DNA from: Silene latifolia
Taxonomy: Eukaryota > Streptophyta > Magnoliopsida > Caryophyllales > Caryophyllaceae
Assembly (NCBI RefSeq): GCF_048544455.1
Contig: NC_133526.1
Coordinates: 8,386,001 to 8,450,000, forward strand
Reading direction: 5' to 3'
DNA length: 64,000 bases
In this document: positions 32,234-46,300 of the stretch, one piece after another
Position numbering within the stretch: the first letter of the stretch is position 1
Layout: each line of letters starts with the position of its first letter
Position numbers and translations under genes: made by a program
Notes under the pieces: model-generated
What the model saw: the letters and a program-made list of their open reading frames with translations, nothing else
Databases searched by the model: none
What the model was told of the DNA's origin: nothing

Positions 32234-35100
32234 ATGAGCAGCATGGCCTTATCTTCTGCTTACTCCTTCAAATCGTTTCCTGCAAATGAATCATCATCAT
32301 CATCAATTAGAGCATCTTCTCCTGCTCTTTCTGTTCCTTCAACATTTCAGTTGAGTACTACCAAACCCAGTTTCTCAAACAAGCCATTATTATTAGCAGC
32401 AGGAGATCAATTGTTGAATAGAAGTAATGTTTGGAAAACAAGAGTATCATTTTTCCCTGCTTTTTTGACTAACAAAAGCAAAGATGCTAAAGCTGTCAAG
32501 GAACAGCTTCTTCAAGCTATTCAGCCTCTTGATAGAGGTGCTGATGCCACTCTTGATGATCAACAAACTATTGATCAGGTTCCATTCTTTTTCTTACCTA
32601 ATTACGAAAATTCCGTCTCTGTCATTTGTTTACTTTTATATTCATTGCGAGGAGTTTTATAAATTTATAATCAAACGGTAAATAAATAATTGGGACTGAG
32701 GGAGTATATGCTATGGTGGTAATTGGGTTTTAAAATTACTAATGACATTAGAGATAGCCTAATAGTTAAGGCGGATGTATTGTGGATAATAGGTTCAGGT
32801 TCGAATTCCGTTCCCCTAGATTGTTATGCCTTTAAAGCCCTAGGCGGAGTTCAGGTATACTCCGTCTGTCCCGGTCATTTATTGTCCTTTTTTGGGCGTC
32901 TTAGTCAATTGTGTCCTTTCTATTTTAAAAATAAAGTTGATGAGCAATTTGATCATTCATACTCAATTTATTCCACTTGTCATTCAGTAATTGACCCCGT
33001 ACTATTTTCTTGGTTTTTGTGCCAAAATCAAAGGACAACAATTGAACGGGACCGGAGGGAGTACTTTGTAGTATATTCCCTGTGGTTTAGGGTTTCTAAC
33101 TTTGATGAATTGAGGATATATATACTCCCTCCGTCTCGGTCATTTGTTGTCCTATTCCATTTTGGGTGTCTCAGTCAATTGTTATCCTTTCTATTTTAGG
33201 ATTACATTTGATGAGCAATTTGGTCCACTTGTCATCTTATAATTGGCTCCCTCCTATTACCTTGGTCTTTGTGCCAAAACCAAAAGACAACAATTGACTG
33301 TGACGGAGGGAGTACATGATTAGAGTGTTTGTGATCATGTAGATCATATGCTTTGGAAGTACCCAATTAGTGTAAAATTAATTTTGTGTTTTGGTGATGA
33401 AGCTTACGCGTAAACTTGAAGCTCTGAATCCGACCAAAGAGCCACTAAAGTCGGATTTACTGAATGGTAAATGGGAGCTCATTTACACCACTTCAACATC
33501 CATTTTGCAAACTCAGGTGATCATTTTTATATGCTCCTCCTTTTTTTTTAAAATCATACACAGCCTATGCTTTTCGTCAATTAGATACCATGTGAGAAGA
33601 CCATCTCAACCAAAACCGTAAGGTGATGGTTGAGGCCCAATCAATGATCATGAGACTGAAATGCGGTCAGTGACCATGTTCAGTTTTTAAGACTAAACCC
33701 TATGATTTGTGAAGGTGAACTATAGTGAAGTGAAAAATGGATTATTACTAGCGTTCAAAAGGGTTTGCAAGGCGAAGGATTTGTTGTTTTACCTGTTCTT
33801 GTAATGCATTTATGTAACTGATCATCCAGTTGTATTTTGCCAGAGACCCAAGTTCTTAAGATCAAGGGTAAACTATCAAGCAATCAACGCAGACACACTT
33901 CGAGCTCAAAACATGGAGAGTTGGCCATTCTTTAATCAGGTTACCTACAAATAATGTCTTAGACTAGTACTCCGTATTAATTAGCAGGTATTTGTAAGAA
34001 AAGCCGAATTTTGCAGGGTTTCTATATCCACTTTTTGTGGCAATTCCTTCGTTTTCTGTTTAATGAAGTTCCGTCATGCTCAACTCTATATTTTCAGGTA
34101 ACTGCAGATCTCACCCCAGTAAATTCGAAGAAGGTGGCTGTGAAATTTGATTATTTCAAGATAGGTGGACTGGTAATGTTTTCATCTTACCGGGTGAATT
34201 CTGTCATTTGTTTACTGCATGAACTGATTTGTTTCATGAAGTGTCTGGTATTGTAACTAGATTTCTTTCGTTTGCAGATACCTGTTAAAGCACCGGATAG
34301 AGCTCGTGGTTCTTTGGAAATAACTTACTTGGATGAAGATCTTCGGTATGTTTGCTCAAATAGTTTCAGTACTAAACCGCATCTATGCATCTTATGTTTT
34401 AACTATGAATTGACTAGTTAAGTTCAAGTGTGAACTATCACGGCTTAGACGGCCTTGAAAATAACATACGAAAGTACAGAGTAGCATTTCTATTTCGGTT
34501 TAAATTTGAGGTTTCATCAGTATGATTTACAGGTGAGGTGATTATTTTGCGTACCCGGCCCCCTACCAGGCTACCATGCCCTTAGCCCCTCACCCTCTCA
34601 TCAGCAGAATCTTTACCATTAGGTCCATGCAGTGATGCAACTGCTGTTGTCAAATGAACTTTTGGCTTTGAAGTTTGATTAGCCCACGTTTAGCAACAGA
34701 CGATAAACCTAACAACTTCATTTTTAGTGAACTTGTTGTCGAAAAAGGGAAAAAGAATGGTGAGAGGGGAAGATACATATCAAACAATCCATAAAACGAG
34801 ATTTTTAGGCTTGAAGCCGAAATCACAATTAACACGAGATGAACTATGACTTGACCCGGCAAGATGCATCAGTTAATTTTGCGTACTACTAATGCTAAGC
34901 GAAAAATGACTGGAGCTGAGGCCCAGGTGGGCGTCAAAGTAGTTCCGTCCTTGAAAGCAAATTGTTGCTTATCTGTATATTCAAAGTAAGTAATCGCTGA
35001 CGAAAATTGTTGGATAAATTGCAGTGTGTCAAGAGGAGACAAAGGAAACTTGTTCATCTTAAAAATGATTGATCGATCATACAGAGTTCCAACAAAATGA
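32234..35100 (+). CDS. Fibrillin / plastid-lipid-associated protein (PAP family), 257 aa, six exons
   Basis: The exons are 32234-32578, 33403-33516, 33844-33939, 34098-34172, 34278-34345 and 35025-35100. All introns are GT-AG and the phases agree, giving 258 codons with stop. A Ser-rich, acid-poor N-terminus of about 75 residues fits a chloroplast transit peptide. The PAP_fibrillin domain follows: [60 protein letters not shown], and the C-terminal lipocalin-like signature [20 protein letters not shown]. Fibrillins bind plastid lipids and work in plastoglobules and thylakoids, often under light or oxidative stress. From memory the sequence is nearest the small FBN3/FBN6 members, but I cannot fix the subgroup. 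Intron 1 carries a SINE-like block and two Stowaway MITEs. Confidence 0.93.
32743..32850 (+). mobile_element. tRNA-derived SINE-like sequence in fibrillin intron 1
   Basis: A box-A-like TAGCCTAATAGTTAAGGCGG is followed by the box B GGTTCGAATTCC at the right spacing, as in plant tRNA-derived SINE heads. The 3' end is cut or masked by the Stowaway that follows. Confidence 0.5.
32860..33061. mobile_element. Stowaway MITE in fibrillin intron 1 (first copy)
   Basis: The 202-bp element starts CTCCGTCTGTCCCGGTCATT, and its right end reads CTCCCTCCGGTCCCGTTCAA when reversed. TA is duplicated at 32858-32859 and 33062-33063. Confidence 0.82.
33125..33312. mobile_element. Stowaway MITE in fibrillin intron 1 (second copy)
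   Basis: The 188-bp element starts CTCCCTCCGTCTCGGTCATT, and its reversed right end is CTCCCTCCGTCACAGTCAAT. TA is duplicated at 33123-33124 and 33313-33314. It is about 75% like its neighbour, so the two are separate insertions of one family. Confidence 0.85.
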
Positions 35101-35300
35101 AGTAAATTTTGGAGTACGTCTTGTGTATAGGTGTCTTGTGTATGCAGCTTATTTTCTTCCTGATAATTTTGGCTGAGATGTATTTAAGATTTAGTGATAT
35201 ACTGAATACTGATATTTAACCCTTTCAAGAGTTTCAGCCAGGTCTTACCTAAAGGTCAGTTTGGAGGATTCCCAATAATGTACAACCGTAATACTGTATA

Positions 35301-36099
35301 CTAGTGTAGATCCCGCGCAAATACGCGGTAAATATAGGCCTTTTAATTTTTAGTGTATTAGTTATAGATTTTAGATTTATATCTCGCGAATTTTTATTAA
35401 AAACAACTAATATTAAAATTAATCAAAAGAATTAAATAATTCCATGAATTGTGTTTTTTATGAAAATATTTTAACTATATCAAATTTATTAAAAAAATCT
35501 TTTTTCGTCACGATATTAATAATAGGAGATACAGTTTTTATGTACAGGTTATTTTAAATGGAAAATTAGTTTAATAAATGAAAATCTAATTTGTTTCCAT
35601 ATATAAGTTTGAGCACTTTTGGAGGGAAAACTTTAGAGAAGTTGTATTCTCTTAGTATATAGGAAGATTTATACTTTTAAAATTTGCACCGCATTAATAT
35701 TTATCAGTTCACTCCATTGTATTTTGATATGAAACAAAAAAATTGAAATGGAAAACTAATAAAAAAAATTCTTTATGTTTTGAATTTTTTTTTTATGAAT
35801 GTTTTTTTGTCACGAAGCTAATAATAAGCATGCGTCAAGTTATTCTCTACAGTAATAATTACTGCATTACTGGAAAAATTTAGCAACTTATACTTTATAA
35901 TTTACTATCAATTTTATATTATTTTAATGAAAAAATCATAATTATGAATTTATTTTAAAAATTAGAGTTTATTTATAAGAATATATTCATTGAAAAGATA
36001 ATAATGTAATGAAAGAAAATTTTATTTATTACCTTATTTGGCTAGATGTTTTTTGGAGGGAAAATTAAGAGAACTTTTATTCTCTTAGTAGTAGGGGGA
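35301..36099 (-). mobile_element. Non-autonomous Helitron, about 800 bp
   Basis: On the minus strand the element ends with a CCGCG...CGCGG hairpin (35328-35313), ATCTACACTAG and then host T. It begins TCCCCCTACTACTAAGAGA at 36099 just after a host A. A|TC...CTAG|T is the Helitron signature. A second, similar 5' start, TCTTCCTATATACTAAGAGA, also after A, occurs at 35667, so one hairpin end is shared by two possible starts (367 or 799 bp). The interior is AT-rich and non-coding. Confidence 0.6.
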
Positions 36100-37176
36100 T
36101 TCTGTAATACTAGTATGCAACTATATATCTTCAGAGTTCAGACGCCTGTTTTCACGCGGCTGTTCGGTTCATTCCCCATTTCTCTTGCCTACTCAAAATA
36201 TCTCACAGCACAGAGCATATTAGTATGGTAAATATGTATTGGAGGTGGCCATGAAGGATGACCTTACTAACCTATATAGGCTCTTACTCGGAATTTAAAA
36301 ACCTTCACCAAATTGTCTTTCAGACGCTGTTAGAAGAGCGTGTTGTAAGGCTAGAGCAGACGTTTGCTACAATGTTTGTGATAAGAATACTTACAGTCTC
36401 ATTTGCTAAATCTATCAATGTTGAGTAAAATCTGGAGTGTCTTGTATTTATACGTCTGTTCATGTCCGGATTTGGGTGCCTTGGATTGGAATTGTAACAA
36501 ATTAAAAGCAAAGTTTGATGCCTTTACAAATAAACTTGGTAACTTGTGTTTTTCCAGATGCAATTAATGAGAAACTATACTGGATTCAGTAAGGTTTGAT
36601 GCCTTTTGATAGATAAAGCCATTTAAGTCCATTTCTGGGACCGGTGCAAACCACGTAAAATGGAACGAATCAAAATACTTTACTAAATTAACGTTAGCCA
36701 AGTAACAAGCCAGATTGCCAGGCAGAGTATGACCTTTGAGACGGACGCAAAAGGTAAACAAAAGCCCTCTCACAAATGCGTCTCGTGAAAAACTTGGCAA
36801 AGGTGAAAACAGATCTCCAACACGATTAGTTGCCAAACAAAAATACGCGTACTTGATTACTGTTTTCTAGTTTTACAGCATAGTTGTTGGCTTCAAGATT
36901 TAATTCAACTCTGGAAACAAGATTAACTTCATTTCGCAATACTCGATTCAAAAATAATGCATCCTGCGCGACCTAGTCTTGATTCTTGAACAACTCTACT
37001 CCTCTACAGACGATTTTGTTCGAGGATTGGCTAGCCGAACCAAAGTCCCAAACCACGCAACCATACCCTACAACACTAGATGATTGTTAGATCCTCTCTT
37101 ATGTACGAAGCAATATAGTGAAGCAGGCCGCCTAGGTGTTTGAACAAAAAAGTTCTTTCCACCACTATAATCACAG
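36100..37176. other. Intergenic and 3' flank of NUP133
   Basis: No gene is supported here. The part next to 37176 should include the NUP133 3' UTR, read leftward. A 90-codon minus frame at 36564-36836 has no recognisable family. Confidence 0.5.
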
Positions 37177-40100
37177 TTACTCCATAGGAATAGCTCCTTC
37201 ATTCTCGTCAATATCGACTTCTGCACTGCCTAGCATCACTGCTGTCAACATCAGTTTTCCGGCATCTGAGAAATCTTTATGTTGCATCAAGACTGCTTCC
37301 ACAGAGGAGGCACCAGAATCCTTCACACTTGAAAGTTCAAAGCTCTCTTGCCTCACTGGCAACACATCCTCAAAACCTCCGTTGTACGAATCTGATTCTG
37401 GGCCATAACATCTCCTACCTGCCTGGCAAAGCATAGTTTTTTCAAGAACACGTAAGGTATCGTCCTCACTCCATCCTTCAGCAATTGAGAATTGGTAAAG
37501 CTTTTCCCAATCGTCCAAGTCAACAGCAATTTTCCAACACTCTTCTAGGAGAGATTTGTTTGATTTCCTGAAGGATGAACTAGTCCAGGCAAAGACATCA
37601 AAAGCCTTTAGCAATAGCTCTGGTGTTCGACCCTGAAGGCACAATCTGATAAGTTCCCAAGGAGGCAGCATACGTTGTCCAATGTGCTGCGTCTCCATCT
37701 CATCAGGAAGTAGTTGCAAGACGTCTTCCTGCAGCAGGTAGCTTTAAGTGGTCAAAATCACAAAATTCAGGAGTTATATTACTCCAGCTTAAGAGCTGAG
37801 AAACATTTTTGATGATTAGTCACTTGCGACACATTTTTGATGATTAGTCATTAGTTGCCATTTATTCTGACGCTAAACTTGAACCTTAGGGGCCCAAACT
37901 CGTACATGTATACCAAAGGAAGCCGAGAAAGGTCTTTTCGTATTTTCAACCACTCAAGCCCCCCCACCCCAACTCTTTACCGATGAACCTTGCTCATCAT
38001 AACATCACAACTTTTTTTTCGCCACTCTTTACAGATGAACCATGCTCATCTTAAACATAACCAATCTTATCTTTAGACAAGAATATCCACAAACCAACAG
38101 GAAGTTACTCCATCAGGAGTAGTGCATTAGTGAAAAAAACGGTACTACAAGTCTACTACTTCCAAACATCTTTGGCAGAAGTGGCTTTGAAATGAAGGAC
38201 AAGATGATAGCAAGTAAGTAATGAGGTTGGATTTTTAACCACGGGGATGCAGACAAACTAAAGAAATAAATGAAATAGCTCCACATGGATCCGAAGCAAG
38301 ACAATATGGTTCATCAATCATCGCAAAGGCGCAAATCTAAGAAAATTCTTATGCAGAAGATACAATCCCCCATATGAGAGAAGCAGAATATCTATAAGGA
38401 ATTACTAAACTGTCATGAAACTCATGATAATTAGGCCTCCGCCTCTACCAAAATTATTAAGAAAATCGATTGTGTCTCAAGAGATACCTGACACTTCAAA
38501 ATCTTCAAGTCGGCATCAATACGTTCTATTTTTTCTTCATAACTATTATCTTTGCCTGTCATGTTTGTATAAAAAAAATTATAATAACTCAAAAGATATA
38601 CGTCTAATTACAAAATACTCAAAAACACATCATAACAACTCATAATATTACACCATATAATCACGCAATACATGTAAGAAACTCTGTCTACGAAGTTTGA
38701 GGACATCACCTAGAGGCTAGAGTTATACAACAGGAAAGAAGCTCTGAAAATATATTTACTCAGCGAACGGAAATGTAGCAAAAAACATCCAGAGCAGTCT
38801 TTCATCCATAGACTCGCCATTCTTTGGCTTGATAATTGTATTATGATAAATAAAGATTACAAAACCAAGAAATGGCTTGCTAAATGGGTCACCAGCTTAT
38901 GTGGTTTCAAACATATATAAAGCTATGCACTTTAGTCCACCATACGTGGCCTCCAATGGGAGCCTATAGAGCGCTGCACAATGTTGTAATCTTTCATCCA
39001 TAAATGTCAAGCACTCAAGCCCAAGGGGTTGCTTGTATTAAGGAGTAAGTGTTACATGACACTGAGACGGGTGGTGAAACAAAGATACGGCAAAGCTGCT
39101 TTCTTACCGATGCACACTTTCGAAGGTTATCACAAAGAGACAGCAAGGGCATGGTGACATCTCACCAGTATCAATTACAGATAAGCACCAATACATGTGC
39201 AGCACTAGGCTCCGACTAGAAACAATTTCACAAAAATTGCATGACTTCCACTCACCACGGAGAACACTCGGATAGTCGCATTTATGTCGGTTCCATTTTG
39301 TAGCTTTCTTTGATCTACCATTTCTACTTCTAGATAAACCATTATAGAGCAAACAGAACTCTTTTTTTACATGTTGCTTATCAGAGTGTCTTATATAGTT
39401 ATATCCTCATCATCCAAGTCTCAACTCTCAAGCACAATCTTTAACCTCCAAAGTTGAATCGTACAAATCCCAAAACGTTCCTAGATAAATTCATGAAAAT
39501 AAATTACAAAAAAGTAGCAAATGGAACTTCTTTTTTACATAATCCGTATTATTTATTTAAGTCTTCTGTATATTTAATTTCCAGGTCCATCTTTCACCCT
39601 CCAAAGTTGAGCCTAACTAATGCCAGATTGAGGCAAGATAAATTCGTGATAACAAAGTGCCAAGTAGCACGTAGCCACGTACAACACTTTTCTACACATT
39701 TGCAAAGTTATATGTATACTTTAGTTTTGAGGCCTCAAGCACATTCTCCTTCCAAAATTGAATCTAACATATCCCAAATAGATTCACCAGAAATTTCAGT
39801 AAAATAAGGTGCAAAATTGGAATGCCAAACAAAACACACAAGTGCAACTTTTAAATTTTCAAGGTTGTCAAAAGCCCATGGACGCCATTGTATACTTGAG
39901 CACATTTATGGAGGCATCGACATCTTTTATTTTATTTTACAGTCAATCTTCACATGTGCTCCTAAAATTTGTGTATAAGTACTATTTTTCATTAATACTC
40001 CTTTTTTTTTTTTTTTTACAGTGGAGAGAACCTCCAGAAAAGGAGATTCTAAAAAAACAACAGCTATTCTATTCCTATCAACTACAACCAAGCAATTAAC

Positions 40101-43100
40101 ACTGCCCATAAGAAAACACACTAACACTGTTGTTACATAAAACAAGGCTTATCTAATTTCGTCTCAATTTCTTAAAAAAAAAAAAAAAAAAAAAAATAGT
40201 AATTATGTGACATACGAAGCTTATGAAGATGGGAAGTCGAATAAAAAAAAACTAGACTTTTGTAACAATCATCATTGAAGGAACGCAATGGTAAAATCCT
40301 TGTTGGATTGAGCCTTTCTTTCATAACTTATTGACACCTACCAGCTATGCAATTGCACAAAAGTCAAAAAATGAACCTAACAGCTAGTCAGATTAAGCCT
40401 TTCCTTCGTATCCATGAACATCACTAACTAACCAACACCCCAACATCCTTAACAATGCTAGTGAAGATTTCTCTATCGTCCACAGTTGATACCTTAATAA
40501 AATAGCCTCAATTATGTACTCAGTCCATGTCAAGCTGTTTCACTAAAAACTTTCACCTAATCTTTTGTTCATTAGACAGACAATTCACTTTGACAGCGTA
40601 CATCTGGAAGGAAATGGTAATGGGCATTCTTGGCAAATGTTTTTGATATTATGACTGCATCGGCGGCAGCCCGAAATGTTCTCTATGTGACATCCCGGTA
40701 CCGTAAAATTCATAATTGTTACCGCAACCAAGACATCAGCCAAGGTAACAAAATTAGTCGTAGATGCACAAAAAAACAGGTTTGAGGATTGTACAATGAT
40801 ATATGCATAAGCTAACCTGCGGCTGCAGCTATCTTCGAGAGTTGCAAGAAACGCTTCCTGTCTGACAATGTCAGTTCTGATTTTCCAGAGGCTGATTCTG
40901 TTTCCTCATCAACAGCTGAAACGAAATGTCCATCTTCAGAGAGTGCTAAACCATGAAGAGTTCTTGAAGCATCAGAATGTTGAAGAAGATAAATTTCATG
41001 AAGCCACATCAAATCCTGGTGATCCTTCAAAAACTTCAATAGCCCTTGTGGGAACTCTTCTCCTAGCCTCAATAGCTTTGAAAATTGTTTCATCTTATGC
41101 AATTGTTCAAACACATAATAACTATACCCTCCTCTAGGCCCCATGCTTTCATGCTGCAAAAGAATAGAGTCAATTTCAGATTGAGATCAATTTCTGTGTC
41201 TGATTGATCAATTTCAGATGGTAATGATTTAGCCATTTTGTAAGAGGTGTTCTTACCATAAGCTCTTTAAGAAGAATAGAGTCATTGAGATCACAGCAGA
41301 TGTTCCAAAGAGTTTGGTAAGCCTCATGCCGCCTCGCAACAGACAATAAATTGGAAGACAATTCTCGAAGTATTACTTCACGGAGTTCTCCATTCTCATC
41401 GACTGAATCCTGCGGGGTCAAAAAATACCAAAAAAAAAAGTCATTGACCATCACATTCCTTCACCCAAGAGGCCTAGCACTGTAATCAATCTCGTCTACT
41501 CATAACATTCAACTCAAATTTGCTAAAGAAAAAAAGGACCACAAACATCAGATCAAGGTTTATAGAACTAATATTCAGAACCTATAAGCCTTCAAAATAA
41601 AAACAATATGTATAGGTTAACACTCAACAGTTGAACAGGCTTTATTTCAAGAACATGAAATGCCATCAGTAAATTGAAGTAAAAAAAGGCTCATATGGGT
41701 TAGGGCTGAGAGAAGCTGGTTCTAGAACTAACTTCAACAGAGCTTGTAATTATTCCAAATCATCAACAAGCTCATTTACCCCCAAAAGGTTCAGCTTTTT
41801 AACGACATTCATTTTATATCCTTCTTGCTATTAGACTAATAACATCCATTCCCGAGGTAATTATCATGTCCGGTTGCGAGCTATGTTACTTTGACTCTTT
41901 ACTTTTCGGACCTTACTGGTGTTGATAAGACATGGATGGTATGGATCCCATACCCGACACTTCTCCTAGGAGAACTGAACTAGTGAGGCTTGCTCCACAA
42001 AAGTACAGGAACAGAGGTTACAAGGCATTGAGTATTATATTTACTGATTTTAAGTCTTATTTGTCCGACTTCTTTCCATATACTAAAAAAAAAATGGAAT
42101 AATTTGAACTTAAAAGTGCATTTTTGCTTTGAAGACGTGTCCCCGCACCCATATCCTTATTTTAGGACAAGATCCCCATGTCTCCAAATTTGTCATTCCA
42201 AATCCGACACTTGGATGTGTACCTGTGTCTGAAACTCGTACCCCAGTCAAAGTACCATAGGTTACCCGCCTTGAAATTGAACTCTTAACATTACAAGGCC
42301 CTCCACCTGGTCGCTATATGAGTACATCCTAGAATGAAGAAAAACCATTTATACATGCCCAGATTTCAAGACAAGCTAAGAAATCATTTTCTATAAATTG
42401 AACAATCATGCTAATGAATTCATAAATAAAGGTCATATCCAAACCTTCCTGTAATTCTCGACCCATCTTCGACTTTGTTCAAAAGGTTAAGGACAAGCAG
42501 TGAAATTTGAGTGTGGGATCCATAGTGAATGGCTTGCATTTTATGCAAAATCTGACATTTTTAAAGGGGAGGTTGAAGATGTAGAGCATAGAAGTGCTAA
42601 GGGAATGGAACCTCGGAAAAATACCGTCTTGAGAGAGTTGCTTGGCTATTAGTGCTTGACCAAGATAACTCCTTGATTCAGAAGTATTTGCAGATCACAA
42701 AAATAACCTCTTAAGAGAGTTGCTTGGCTCTTGGTGTTTGAATTGAGGAGAGAATTTGAGGGACAAAAGGATCAATACAGGAAGCCACTTTTCTACTTAC
42801 ACAGTTACACTTAGTCGCCATTTTCTAATAGTGGTTTGCGTTTACAATCATCACTGACTCGAAATTTTCATTCTAGGCATCTAGCATTCACTAAATTGCA
42901 GTGCTAGTCATCAAGCATTCACTAAATCATTCCACGTCTGCAGCATTCACTAAATTGAAGTGCAAAGTTCAAATTACCACCAAACAATCATCTAAGCGAA
43001 CCGAGATCCACTAATGCAAACAAATCCTTCTAAAAAGAGATTTGAGAAGCAAGAGAAAAGAATCAATTACACAGTGCATATCATCCAACCCCAATTAGTT

Positions 43101-43310
43101 GACAAGCTAACAAGGTAACTGCTCAGAAAGTCAATAAAAGAAACCTATGAAAACTCCTCTAACCCATTAAAAAATAATCGTGGGAGTATAAATTATGGGC
43201 ATTAGAAATGTTGACACTTGCACATAATTGACAATTCCCAAATCATGGTCAAGTTGGCAGGTGGTTTGCAGGATCCCTTTCCTATCCGAAATCCCAATAA
43301 CCGACACTTC

Positions 43311-43365
<55 letters not shown>

Positions 43366-46300
43366 GAGCCTTAATCCCAATAACCGACACTTCAGAATAA
43401 AAAAAATACACACATTACAGATTCGAATGGGTAAAAAGGCCGAGTTGTTCTTCGGGCTTGTTTGCTACGCACACTAAGAATAAAGGACTAACCTGATACC
43501 TAGCATTGACAAAGACCTTGATTTGTTGATAGAGGGAATCAAGAAGTATGTCCCTCTTTTTCCTATAGTCATCTGAGAGACCTTTGTGGTCTTCCTCACG
43601 CTCAACTTTTGCTGTGATTGCACCAACATATGACTCTAGTACAACATCAGCTAGCACCTCTAGATTGGAACATATATCTGATTTAGAAGATATGTCAATT
43701 GGAGATGACTCATTTAATGTTTGAATCATGAAAGCAGCAACACTCCACAAGCCATCACGCACAACAGACTGGCTATACCAAGGCACCAAGCCATCCGGGG
43801 GTGGGTACCAGATGTGATGCTCATTTTTGTACTGCATAGAACTGCGGATTATCGTGACACATGCTTTTGACAGTTCACAAGCTCTCTGGACTTGAATCTT
43901 AAGCGGCTGCCCTACATTAATAATGCAATGTGCCTGCTTGTCTAAGCAATAGAACACTTCTTCAATGTCAGAAATTTTACTGTAAAACACTTCAGAGTTG
44001 TCCCTATCCATAAGGAGGACAGTATTTCTGCGAGCTCTCTCACCAACTAACTGAATTAAATCCCATAAAGAACCTGATGCTTCCCTTTCCATACCCAAAT
44101 GTTGCGAACCAGCTCCAAATGAATTGTTATGACTGATCATGTTCTGCAGTTCCCTAAGCTGAATCATGCCAGTGAGCTTTTCGCCATGCTCCAGAATGAT
44201 TTGCAGAGCATGTCCTGACAAAATAAATGCCACACCAGATTGATATATATCTATGTGGAGTAAGCGAATTATGGCAAAGCAACCAAACAAACAATAAATA
44301 AAGAAAAAGGCCCAATATTGCTTTGCACAGAAAAGCAGAGATAGCCGCACAAGAAGCAATATTATTCAATCAGATTTTTGATATTATCTGCTATCTTATG
44401 GTATGCAATTGCATTATATCTGAAAATCTTCAAAACCTCTGTATAAATTTGATTTACAAGGATTATCTTATGTATCAACGAGAAGGGAAAACATTACATG
44501 ATATGAAGTTACTCTATACATTACCAATGAACTTCTAAAGACTCGGTGAACAGATAGTAGACTTTTGACATTTATGAGGACAATTGGTGACTGCTTTTTA
44601 CATTATAAAGAACCATTTTCTGTTGTCAATTGTGATTTGTGAGTATATGACGAAGATTAAATACTGAGATATACAAAGCTTCAAAATACACTAAAATTAT
44701 GTTAGCTGCAAAAATTGTAAATAGAACTTTAGATCGATCTCTCCCCACAACCATAAATAACCCCTCCATTACATCATGCAAGGCATGGAAGTCACTACAC
44801 AAAAAAAGCAAGAAGGTGAAAAACTCAACTAGAAAAAAGACACTACCACATCCCCATATTCTTGAGGGATCAAATGGTGGGGGTAAGGAAGAGAAAAACA
44901 GGAAATTTTATTTAATCAACTTACCAAGTATTGGTTTTTTAAGTTGTGTTATGCAATAAAAGCAAAGCAATAACTGTCTTATGACCTTGGTAGGATAACA
45001 GATGACTTTATACACATCTTTTATTTGCACAAAAACTTACTTTGTTTGATACATAGTTCCTCATGGCACTTGGATAAAGCAAGAAACTGGAGAAATTTTT
45101 CATGCTTCTGCAGCTTCTCAGTGAGTTGATTGGATACTGCCGCCAAGGCAACTATCTCAGCTCCTCTGGTTGTTGTCCAGTGCTTAGCGAGGGTGTCAAC
45201 AATAGCTTTGCTTGCCCGAGCAAATGAACTAGTTTCTCCATCCCTTTCAAATGCTCCAGCATTTTTCAGCTTTTCAAGAGAACCATCAACAGTGCCAGAC
45301 AACAGAAAATCATGAAACAGACGATTAAGTAAAGCCTCAGTTTCTTCATCTTGAGCAGATCTGCTCACAACACCAGTGAAACCAGCCCTTTGCTTTCCAG
45401 CGACATTTGGTGATTCAACACTGGCCTTCACTGGAGAAATATTGCCTACGGCGAAAAAGGTTTTCTTCTCTTGCTCAGTAGACCTTTCATTTGAGCTCCC
45501 CTTGCGCGACAAGCTTCTCTCTGGTGGCTCCACACCACCAAATAAAACAGACTCCTCTCGTATAGCCCAAATTCCAGCTTTCTCAGTCATTACAACCCAT
45601 GCACCCTCCCCATCATCTGAAGAGGGGAAAACCGAAGCATCAAGAACTTTTCCAGCATCATAGGGTAGATCAAATTGATAAAGCCTAGTTGTGTTTCTCC
45701 AGAAATAGGAGACAGTGGCCGTCCCATCTCCAGAGAGTATGACAGCAGAGCCTGAAGGTTTGCCCCCAACTCTCAATCTCATTGAGAATAAGAACTCCTC
45801 TTCTTCGACCCTTGCTTTCGGTATTATAACTTGTACTGGTGCCTTCTTTTCTAACACCCTTTCATGCTTCAAGTTTGCTGATGTTTCATCTACACCAGCT
45901 TTATACCGCATTGTCAAAAGAGAGTACTGTGTATAGCTCGAACTGCTCACTCTGTCCTTGCAAAATATTGCAACCAGAATGGTAATTTCTTTACCATGTT
46001 CATCCACCTGAACATCCAAAGGCCAGATCCTCTTTTGACCAGCTAAATCCTTCTTAATACCAAGATCATTATCGGTCCCAATGATTTCCTGAGACCAGAC
46101 TTTTGAGACATTCATATTAGATGAGAGTTGAATGCTGAAACACTGTATCTCCATATCAGTCAGTAAAAGAAACTGCCTATTATTTTCTCCAGTCAAGAGA
46201 GATGGAAAACGCCAGATAAGAGATCTAGGATACCCTTTACTCACTGAAGCCTGGCCACATTCATTGTTAGCTGTCGAGCCTAGAAACCTATCATAAGCAC

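Noticed and set aside
36564-36836. 90-codon minus-strand frame near the NUP133 3' end
   Set aside because: No recognisable family, no match to the end of NUP133, and no supporting splice context.
43202-43411. Poly-Leu and poly-Asn frames
   Set aside because: Translations of the AAC microsatellite inside a NUP133 intron.
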